This document shows, one piece after another, positions 1 through 8,998 of a DNA stretch of 64,000 bases; position 1 is the stretch's first letter, and the number at the start of each line of letters is the position of its first letter. Under the pieces are notes generated by a model. The model saw only the letters and a program-made list of their open reading frames with translations, searched no databases and was not told where the DNA came from. The stretch lies in the NCBI GenBank assembly GCA_958295745.1, contig OY282370.1:1706548-1770547 (forward strand), in the 5' to 3' direction. Source of the stretch: an uncultured Acidimicrobiia bacterium (GTDB taxonomy: Bacteria > Actinomycetota > Acidimicrobiia > Spongiisociales > Spongiisociaceae). A program made the translations under genes and the position numbers.

Positions 1-2537
<2,537 letters not shown>

Positions 2538-2539
2538 CG

Positions 2540-3760
2540 TTACTCCGAAGGTTGCTGAGCGGCCGACACCTCGCGGCTCCGCTTGATCAGATCGAGCAGT
2601 TTTGGTGCGGGTTGCAGTCTCGTCTCCCCCGTTGCCCATCCGATCCCCTGCTCATCTGCGTGAGCCGCGGCCTGATCGAGCAGGGCTTTGGCCGCCGATC
2701 TGTCGATGTCCACCGTCTCGGCCGGTGATCCGTTCCGCCCGACCAGCTCGACGCGAGGAGCATGTTCGGGGATCAGTAAGCATCGTGAACGGAGGTCGAA
2801 GTCCATCTCGTGTTGGTAAGCGATCGAGGCAACACCGAGGGCCGCCACCGCGGTGCGGGCCGCGGTCTCGGCCTCACGGCTGTGGCCGGGGAACCGTAGG
2901 CGGCGCAGGGCGGCCAGCGAGATCACGATGGTCTGGACAGCTTGGGAGATGGTTACCCCGCCTGCCATCGCGTCGATGGAAGGGGCGACGTTGCCGTGGT
3001 TGATCTCCGAAGGTCTGCCGTCTCCCTTGACCTTGGGCTTGCTTTTCTGTGTAAGGGCTTCCGAAGCGTCGAGCGTCCACACCTGGTCGGGATCGTTGTG
3101 GGCGTATATCTGTCTTCCTGCCGCTTCCCGTTCGATCTGCAGCGGGTCGAGCCGGCTTCCCACTTTCCTGCCGATCTTGGCGTCGAGGCCCACGATTTCG
3201 GACACGTAGGCGCGCTGGAACTTCGAACCGAGGCCCCCCTTTGGCCCGGTGGAGTCCCACATTCCGAACAGCAGGCCCGTGGGGGAGTAGTGGAAGAGAG
3301 CGGTGGCGTTGCGCGGTTGGGCGTTGGTGATCGCACGTCCGATGTCGGAGAGACGGAAGAGGGTGCCGTCGAGCAGGCTGTCTCGGAAGATGGCGTCGGC
3401 CAGCCGGTGGGGTGCCTCCAAGACGGTCAGCCTGCCGACGTCCGCCACATCGTCGTCGATCGTGAAATCGACGTAGGGGACCGGGAACTCGAGATCTCCC
3501 AGCTCACAACCTTCCAGCAGGGCCAGCTCGGCCCGGTTGGCCTGCGACGCCACCGAGTCCAAGAGAACGACCTCCGACACCTTGTCGCCGAGCTGTCGTT
3601 CCTCGGTGGCGTATTTGTGGTCGCCTCTGGAGACGGCGTAGGTAGGCGGGAACACCTTGTCGCCCGGGCCGCCAGCCGGTTGCAGCGTGGTCTTCGATCT
3701 CAGGGCTACCGCCTGTCCCGCGACGGCGTCCCTGAGCTTCTCGAATGTGAGTTCCGACAT
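2540..3760 (-). CDS. csb1: Csb1 (Cas7-like backbone subunit), type I-G CRISPR-Cas
   Basis: A 406-residue protein of the GSU0053/Csb1 RAMP family. Family features visible include the N-terminal KTTLQPAGGPGDKVFPPTY segment, the NRAELALLEG motif at about residues 71-80, and FHYSPTGLLFGMWDSTG followed by KFQRAYVSEIVG in the middle. Csb1 is the repeated Cas7-type subunit that coats crRNA in the type I-G effector. A GGGAGG sequence about 11 bases upstream of the ATG supports the start. It is followed by csb2 with a 2-base gap. The other expected partners (Csx17/Cas8, Cas1, Cas2, Cas4) are not in the window and may lie beyond the left edge. Confidence 0.93.
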   Translation of the reverse strand: MSELTFEKLRDAVAGQAVALRSKTTLQPAGGPGDKVFPPTYAVSRGDHKYATEERQLGDKVSEVVLLDSVASQANRAELALLEGCELGDLEFPVPYVDFTIDDDVADVGRLTVLEAPHRLADAIFRDSLLDGTLFRLSDIGRAITNAQPRNATALFHYSPTGLLFGMWDSTGPKGGLGSKFQRAYVSEIVGLDAKIGRKVGSRLDPLQIEREAAGRQIYAHNDPDQVWTLDASEALTQKSKPKVKGDGRPSEINHGNVAPSIDAMAGGVTISQAVQTIVISLAALRRLRFPGHSREAETAARTAVAALGVASIAYQHEMDFDLRSRCLLIPEHAPRVELVGRNGSPAETVDIDRSAAKALLDQAAAHADEQGIGWATGETRLQPAPKLLDLIKRSREVSAAQQPSE

Positions 3761-3865
3761 AACTTTCGATTCCTCCCTTCGCGTCCATAGGTTATGGCGC
3801 GCAAGTCTTGTTTCAACATTATGGTTTCTTGGTGTGACAACTTATGTTACCTGGGGTTTTGACAG

Positions 3866-4069
3866 CTACAGGGGTGGACCCCGAGGGCTTGGGGTTCGGG
3901 TAGATATCATCTTTCTTCTCCGATCGGTCCGATCGGGGTAGCAGGTGGGGCAGGGGGGTAGGTCGGATATTCCCCATGACCAGTCGTCGTCCTCTTCCTT
4001 GTGCTTCCTCCATGCCCAGTATTCGTGTTGCAGCCCCCCGGAGCTGATATTTCGCGGGATGAATCCCAT
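3866..4069 (-). CDS. 67-aa small protein heading the cas operon
   Basis: Not recognised as any known family. The ATG at 4069 is preceded by a perfect AGGAGG five bases upstream, and a good promoter lies about 45-70 bases further up, so this looks like a genuine first cistron of the cas operon, 105 bases before csb1. The protein has four tryptophans at 18, 20, 30 and 32, an acidic run EEDDD at 25-29, a CPTC pair at 40-43 and a basic, proline-rich C-terminus. The CPTC pair could bind metal but there is no second pair. It could be a regulator, an accessory Cas subunit, or a transcript-leader ORF; function unknown. Confidence 0.55.
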   Translation of the reverse strand: MGFIPRNISSGGLQHEYWAWRKHKEEDDDWSWGISDLPPCPTCYPDRTDRRRKMISTRTPSPRGPPL

Positions 4070-4113
4070 TTTCGCCTCCTTTAACCGTAAATCGTGAGGA
4101 CATCATATCATAA

Positions 4114-4141
4114 AATTTATCATTGCGCAACACGCTGTCAA
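4114..4141 (-). promoter_or_regulatory. Predicted promoter of the cas operon
   Basis: On the minus strand a consensus -35 TTGACA (4141-4136) is followed after 16 bases by TAAATT (4119-4114), a 4/6 match to the -10 consensus. Transcription would start near 4107 and give a short leader before the ribosome binding site of the 67-aa ORF. The local sequence is far more AT-rich than its surroundings. Confidence 0.5.
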
Positions 4142-4203
4142 TAAAGGGGTGTGGTCTAGGGGATCCAACGACGCTTAGATCGTTGCCCAACACGCGGTCA
4201 AGC
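4119..4203. repeat. Two 21-bp direct repeats 60 bp apart, plus inverted arms, upstream of the cas operon
   Basis: Copies at 4121-4141 and 4181-4201 match at 18 of 21 positions (core CAACACGC, then GTCAA), exactly 60 bases apart. The first copy contains the -35 box of the cas promoter; the second carries TTGACC but no good -10. Inverted arms GGGTGTGGTCT (4146-4156) and AGACCACACCC (4217-4227) flank the second copy. These could be operator sites, a degenerate CRISPR repeat pair, or the end of a mobile element. A true CRISPR array is unlikely because the identity decays after 21 bases. Confidence 0.5.
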
Positions 4204-4378
4204 CGCAATGGAGCCCAGACCACACCCTAGAGCAGGCTACCACAGAGTCGGGACGGTTCAGAACCCGGTACGATTCAGTAGATGCTCAGGACAGTAGGGC
4301 AGACTCGGTGTGGCAAGATCGGGGCGCTCATGAGGTTTTCGCGATTCTTCACGAGGAACGCTTGCCCGAGGGTGGGCC

Positions 4379-4933
4379 GTGGCTGAGGAGTTCCGGTCGC
4401 TGGCCGGGCAGCTCTTGGCGGCGGCGCCGGGGATGCTCGATCCGAACTTCGCCCGGACGGTGGTGCTCATGATGGACCACACACCCGAAGGGGCGGTGGG
4501 GTTGGTTCTCAACCGGCCCACGGAGGCCGATCTGCTGGACCATCTGCCCGGATGGTGGGGGGCGGCGGTCAACCCACGGGTGGTGTTCGTTGGCGGTCCG
4601 GTCGGAGGGGGAGGGGGCATCGGTCTGGCCAGGGGGGTCGGCTCCACGCCTCTGGAAGGATGGTCGGACGTCCTGGGGATCCAGGCCGTGGACCTCGAAT
4701 ACGAACCGGGTCCGGACACCGGACTCGAAGCGCGTATCTTCGCCGGGTACAGCGGGTGGGGCCCCGGACAGCTCGAATCCGAGCTGGACTCCCACGGCTG
4801 GTTGATCATCGAGGGGCAGGTGGAGGACATCTTCACTCCCAATCCGGAGCGCCTGTGGGAAGAGGTGCTCAGCCGGGCCGGTGGGCGCTACGCCTGGCTC
4901 GCCACCTATCCGGTCGATCCCCGCCTGAACTGA
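4379..4933 (+). CDS. YqgE/AlgH family protein (UPF0301)
   Basis: A 184-residue single-domain protein. It shows the family hallmarks GQLLAAAPGMLDPNFARTVV at residues 9-28, the NRPT motif near 45, a VFVGGPV segment near 70 and the IFAGYSGWGPGQLE motif near 120-133. The start is GTG at 4379. AlgH/YqgE proteins are widespread cytoplasmic proteins; AlgH was named for an effect on alginate regulation in Pseudomonas, but the biochemical role is not established. It stands alone, with the cas operon divergent to its left. Family call is firm; function is not. Confidence 0.92.
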   Translation: MAEEFRSLAGQLLAAAPGMLDPNFARTVVLMMDHTPEGAVGLVLNRPTEADLLDHLPGWWGAAVNPRVVFVGGPVGGGGGIGLARGVGSTPLEGWSDVLGIQAVDLEYEPGPDTGLEARIFAGYSGWGPGQLESELDSHGWLIIEGQVEDIFTPNPERLWEEVLSRAGGRYAWLATYPVDPRLN

Positions 4934-5071
4934 CCATCGCCCCGCAACCGACCGTAGCCCGGGCGTTTTCGCCGGGTCATGACACCCGCAAGGCCGCGCA
5001 AGCCGTTCGATCGAGGTATGCCCGTGTGCCGTTTCTCGGCCCGGCGCCGACTCGGTTCCTTACCGTCTATG

Positions 5072-5095
5072 CCCGCTCGAATCCCATCGAGCGGG
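5072..5095. terminator. Perfect 9-bp hairpin between yqgE and the VWA lipoprotein gene
   Basis: CCCGCTCGA (5072-5080), a 6-base loop ATCCCA, then TCGAGCGGG (5087-5095). There is no U-run after it on either strand, so it may be a non-canonical terminator or a structured element in the leader of the downstream gene rather than a classical terminator. Confidence 0.4.
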
Positions 5096-5187
5096 GAACC
5101 CGGGAACCGAACCCGCCTCCCGCAACGTCTCACGGCATATGAGCGGTTGACAGCCGCTGAGGAGACGTTTTTCGGGAGGTGAAGCAC

Positions 5188-7062
5188 ATGGATGCGACCA
5201 GAACCTGGACATCGAGGATCATGGGCGGCGCCCTTGTTGCGCGAGGCGGGAAGCAGGCCGCCGTCCGCGCCGCCTTGGGGATGTTGCTGTTGCTCGGCCT
5301 GGCGGCCTGTGGAGAAAGATCGGTTTCTCTGTATGAGGCTGATACGACGGCGGCCGTCCATACACGGGCGCCGGCCACGACATACGACGCCGCGGCATCC
5401 GCCATCGCGCTCAGCGGACCCTCCCCGGACAGACTGCCGGCCACGACGACGACGGCGCCGGCCACGACGACGATGATCCAAGCCGCTGCTGCAACGACCA
5501 TGGCCTACGCGCCGGCGGACCGCGCAGCGGAGGAGCAGGCCGCCGTGCGTGCAGCGGAGGAGCAGGCCGCCATGGCGGCTTTGGAGGTGGCGGAGGTACA
5601 GCTCGCCCCGCCGCCCCCGTCGCAGCCGTCGGCCACCAATTTCCAGGACTACGTACAGTCCAGGTTCGTGCCGACCGCGGAGGACAATGTCTCCACGTTC
5701 AGCCTGGACACCGACCGCACCTCGTTCCAATTGGCCCTCAACTGGGCGAGATACGGTTACGAGGTGGATCCCGACTCGGTGAGGGCCGAGGAATGGATCA
5801 ACGCCTTCGACTACGGCTACGAATACCCGATCCACGCCGACAGTTTCGCCGTATCCACGGACGTGGTCAGGCATCCGCTGGACTCCGGCAAGCACCTGGT
5901 CCGCATCGGGTTCCAGGCGCCGGATCTGGTGGACGACCGCCCTCTCAACGTGACTCTCGTCTTGGACGCCTCCGGTTCGATGAGCGACGGCAACCGGGTT
6001 GACATCGCCCGGGAGGCCGCCGAGGCGATCAGACGAAGCCTTCGGCCCCAGGACCGCATCGCGGTCGTCCACTTCACCACAGATGTCATACACGACTACA
6101 CGGTGGAGCACCGGAGTCCGGATGACGAACGGGTGAGGTGGTCGATCGAACGGCTCGCCCCGCACGACAGCACCAACGTGCAGGCCGGCCTGAACCCCGG
6201 GGTGCGCCTCGCCGACCGTGCCAGGATCGAGCGCCCCGACGCCTACAACTACATAATCCTGATGTCCGACGGGGTGGCCAACGTGGACGCCACCGATCCG
6301 TTCGCCATCCTGGAAACGGCCCGCGACCCGGATTCCGGCAACCCGCTGCGCCTGATCACGATCGGGGTCGGGATAAGCAACTACAACGACTATCTGCTGG
6401 AGCAGCTCGCCCAGTACGGAAACGGTTGGTACCGCTACCTGAACGACATCCCCCAGGCCAGGGCCACCTTCAGCCGCGGCAGCTGGCTGGCCTTGTCGAT
6501 CCCGTTCGCAGACCAGACCAGGGCGCAGGTGACCTGGAACGACCGGGTGGTGGAGTCCTGGCGGATGATCGGCTACGAGAACCGGATCACCTCCGACGAG
6601 TCCTTCACGCAGGACCGAAAGGAATTCGCCGAGATACCGGTGGGGGCGGCCACCACCGTCTTCTACGAGCTGCGGCTGCGCGACGCCGTGCAGAGGCAAC
6701 CCGCCGGGACGGTGGATCTGGGCGATGTGAACCTGAGATGGGTTTCTCCGGTGAGCGGGTTGTCCAACCGGCAGTCGGCCGATCTGATCTCCGGGCTGGA
6801 CGCCGAGATGTATGACGCAGAGGCTCTAATGCAGTTCGGGGCGGTGGTGGCCCTGTCTTCGGACCGGTACAGCAGCCTGCCCTACGTCGATGCCGACGAC
6901 GGCCGGGTAGGCGCCGAGATGCGGGCGTTGTCGGATTGGCTGCGCCCCCTGGGTCGGCATCTGGGTGATCGGTCTTCCTACCAGGACTTTTCGTTTCTGT
7001 TGGATCACCTCACGGCCGGACTCCCCGTCGGAGCCTCCACAGGGTCGGGCTACAGCCGGTAG
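5188..7062 (+). CDS. VWA-domain lipoprotein, YfbK-like (VWF_A N-terminal, VWA, DUF3520)
   Basis: A 624-residue secreted lipoprotein. The signal segment LGMLLLLGLAAC ends in a lipobox with Cys41. Then come a low-complexity Thr/Ala/Pro linker with a duplicated AAEEQAA block (21-bp DNA repeat at 5522 and 5552), the VWF_A N-terminal domain from about residue 152, a VWA domain with MIDAS motif DASGSMS near 260 and MSDG near 359, and a DUF3520 region from about 435. VWA domains bind divalent metal and usually a protein ligand. The ATG at 5188 is preferred over the GTG at 5179 because GGGAGGTG lies 6-7 bases before it. Monocistronic; ligand unknown. Confidence 0.9.
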   Translation: MDATRTWTSRIMGGALVARGGKQAAVRAALGMLLLLGLAACGERSVSLYEADTTAAVHTRAPATTYDAAASAIALSGPSPDRLPATTTTAPATTTMIQAAAATTMAYAPADRAAEEQAAVRAAEEQAAMAALEVAEVQLAPPPPSQPSATNFQDYVQSRFVPTAEDNVSTFSLDTDRTSFQLALNWARYGYEVDPDSVRAEEWINAFDYGYEYPIHADSFAVSTDVVRHPLDSGKHLVRIGFQAPDLVDDRPLNVTLVLDASGSMSDGNRVDIAREAAEAIRRSLRPQDRIAVVHFTTDVIHDYTVEHRSPDDERVRWSIERLAPHDSTNVQAGLNPGVRLADRARIERPDAYNYIILMSDGVANVDATDPFAILETARDPDSGNPLRLITIGVGISNYNDYLLEQLAQYGNGWYRYLNDIPQARATFSRGSWLALSIPFADQTRAQVTWNDRVVESWRMIGYENRITSDESFTQDRKEFAEIPVGAATTVFYELRLRDAVQRQPAGTVDLGDVNLRWVSPVSGLSNRQSADLISGLDAEMYDAEALMQFGAVVALSSDRYSSLPYVDADDGRVGAEMRALSDWLRPLGRHLGDRSSYQDFSFLLDHLTAGLPVGASTGSGYSR

Positions 7063-7184
7063 GTCGGTTCGCCCAAGCCGCCGCCGCTGCTGGGGCGGAA
7101 GCAGGCCCGTCGTGCACGATCTCCCTCCGGTGCGCGGCGGGTCTGCCCGCGCACCGCCTTCCTGCCTCTGCCCCCCGCCCGCCT

Positions 7185-8282
7185 ATGCATAGGAGGCTTT
7201 CATCTCCTATCGTATCCCCCGTGCGTCAAGCAGATCGCGATCGCATCGAGGAATACGCCCTCAAGGTATGGAAGTACAAGGAGGGCGAGGTGGTGAGCAT
7301 GGCCATCCACCTGGGAGACCGCCTCGGCCTGTACAGGGCCATGGCGGGGGGAGGCCGGTTCTCCCCGGCGGGCCTGGCCGGCCTCACCGGGTTGAACGAA
7401 CGCTGGTTGCGCGAGTGGCTGCTCTGCCAGGCGGCCGCCGGCCTGGTTACCCGCACTGCGGATGGAACCTTTTCCCTCGAACCGGAGGGGGAGCAGGTTC
7501 TGGTCGAGGATCATTCCCTCGATTTCGCGGCCGGTGTGTTCATCGGGGGCTATCCCCCCGGACAGATGGATGTCATCGCCGAGTCCTTCCGCACCGGCCT
7601 AGGCATCTCCTACGACCAGATGGGGGACCGGGTGGCGCGCCAGATCGACCGGATGCACCTGGGTTGGCTGGGCGGCTATCTGGTGGATACCGTGCTGCCC
7701 TGCCTCGACGGGGTGGTCGAGAAGCTGGAGGCGGGCGCCATGGCGGCGGACGTGGGCTGCGGAGGGGCCATCTCGGTCGCAACCCTGGCCGAACGGTTCC
7801 CGGCCAGCACCGTCGTCGGGTACGAGCCGTCGAGCCCGGCCGCGGCCCGCGCCCGGCGCCGGCTGGACGGCCTCCCCAACGCATCGATAATCCAGGCGGT
7901 CGGGGAGGATCTGCCCGCAGACGGCCGCTTCGATTTGATCCTCACGATGGACTGCATGCACGACATGCCGTTCCCGGACCGGGTGGCGGCGGCCATCCGG
8001 CGGGCCCTGAAGCATGACGGGGTGTGGCTAATCAAGGACATAAGGTGCTCGGAGGATTTCGAGCAGAACCGCAAGAACCCGGTGCTGGCCATGCAGTACG
8101 GGTTCAGCCTCGGTTCCTGCCTGTCGTCCGGCACGTCGGTGGAAGGCGGGGCGGCCCTCGGTTCCCTGGGTTTCACCCCCGCCGTGGCGGAGAGCATGGC
8201 CGGAGAGGCCGGGTTCACCTCCTTCCGGGTGTTCGAATTGGAGGACGACCCGGTGCACTTCTACTACGAGGCCCGTCCGTGA
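7185..8282 (+). CDS. Class I SAM-dependent methyltransferase with N-terminal winged-helix domain
   Basis: The N-terminal part (residues about 20-95) resembles the dimerisation/winged-helix domain of O-methyltransferase-like proteins (AIHLGDRLGLYRAM, then FSPAGLAGLTGLNERWLREWL). The methyltransferase domain follows, with the SAM-binding loop ADVGCGGAISVATLAERFP at about 188-206 and LTMDCMHDMPFPDR near 250. This architecture is common in actinobacterial methyltransferases of unknown substrate. The start is uncertain: the ATG at 7185 has no upstream ribosome binding site, whereas an AGGAGG lies inside the reading frame at 7191-7196 and an in-frame GTG follows at 7221. Confidence 0.85.
   Translation: MHRRLSSPIVSPVRQADRDRIEEYALKVWKYKEGEVVSMAIHLGDRLGLYRAMAGGGRFSPAGLAGLTGLNERWLREWLLCQAAAGLVTRTADGTFSLEPEGEQVLVEDHSLDFAAGVFIGGYPPGQMDVIAESFRTGLGISYDQMGDRVARQIDRMHLGWLGGYLVDTVLPCLDGVVEKLEAGAMAADVGCGGAISVATLAERFPASTVVGYEPSSPAAARARRRLDGLPNASIIQAVGEDLPADGRFDLILTMDCMHDMPFPDRVAAAIRRALKHDGVWLIKDIRCSEDFEQNRKNPVLAMQYGFSLGSCLSSGTSVEGGAALGSLGFTPAVAESMAGEAGFTSFRVFELEDDPVHFYYEARP
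7189..7210 (+). promoter_or_regulatory. Hairpin that can hide an AGGAGG motif at the methyltransferase start
   Basis: ATAGGAG (7189-7195), an 8-base loop, CTCCTAT (7204-7210). The left arm includes most of the only strong Shine-Dalgarno sequence near the methyltransferase start. If translation begins at the GTG at 7221 this hairpin would sequester the ribosome binding site. No experimental support; the stem is only 7 bp. Confidence 0.3.
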
Positions 8283-8365
8283 AGCGGTTGCCCGCCCGTT
8301 CCGCGCCATGGGGCGGCGGCGGGCCGTTGTGTAACAAGGTCCGGGCCTATAGGCTGGAGGCCTAG

Positions 8366-8926
8366 ATGTCCGTAGATCTGGCCGGGTTCATCACCGACAT
8401 GAAAGCCCACGCCGTGGAGCATGGGTTCCACGTGCATGCCGACCGCCACTTCATCGAGTCCTATTCCCTGGTCCAGGCCTGGGAGGTGGATCTGCATCCC
8501 GAGGAGGCTTGCGAAGGCCCGCTGGAGATGCTGATGGTGCTGGAGGTCGATCCCAGGGTGATCCTGGGCTTCGAGGACCTGGTGATGGAGAACGTGGACT
8601 TCGACGAAGAACAGGAAGGCCGGCTCCAGCTGCCCTTTTTCTTCAAGTGGGCGTTGCCGCCCCTGCCCCGCCCGCCGGACCTGCTGATCCTCGCCACCGA
8701 TCTGGCGGGGGTGTCGGGCACCACCCTGCCGGTGGAGGTCTCCGCCATCGACACCTACATGTCGGTCACCGACCCGGCCGCCCGCAGCCTCTCCCTGGTG
8801 GGCAGGCTGGACCTGTCGTTGCGCGAGATGTACCTGCGGGAAGTCAAGACCTGCGACGTCTTGGAATGCGCCCACAACGTGAGCATGTGGTTGCTGGACC
8901 AGGCCCAGGACTGGCTGGACGAATAA
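8366..8926 (+). CDS. Conserved-looking hypothetical protein, 186 aa
   Basis: I do not recognise the family. The start is well supported: GGAGG five bases before the ATG. The protein is acidic and soluble, without signal peptide or membrane segment. It contains a HVHADRHFIESYSLVQAWEV segment near the N-terminus, a VLEVDPRVILGFEDL strand-rich block and a C-terminal helix ending in WLLDQAQDWLDE. It lies 83 bases after the methyltransferase gene on the same strand, so co-transcription is possible. Codon use is typical of the genome, which supports it being a real, resident gene. Confidence 0.7.
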   Translation: MSVDLAGFITDMKAHAVEHGFHVHADRHFIESYSLVQAWEVDLHPEEACEGPLEMLMVLEVDPRVILGFEDLVMENVDFDEEQEGRLQLPFFFKWALPPLPRPPDLLILATDLAGVSGTTLPVEVSAIDTYMSVTDPAARSLSLVGRLDLSLREMYLREVKTCDVLECAHNVSMWLLDQAQDWLDE

Positions 8927-8998
8927 GCAACGCCCCTCCTTCCCCCGTATGAAAGCGGGAAGACCGGCGGGCGGCGGGATCGGGTGCCTGCGTCCGGT

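Noticed and set aside
3819..4223. 134-codon GTG-start minus-strand ORF before csb1
   Set aside because: It runs across the predicted cas promoter and lacks a ribosome binding site; the 67-aa frame in the same region has a perfect one.
5060..5160. tRNA-like sequence on the minus strand (GGTTCGGTTCC)
   Set aside because: The T-loop lacks the invariant A58 and no acceptor or anticodon stem can be formed.
4906..6699. 597-codon minus-strand ORF
   Set aside because: Antisense shadow of the VWA lipoprotein gene; its low-complexity composition follows from the high-GC codon bias of the real gene.
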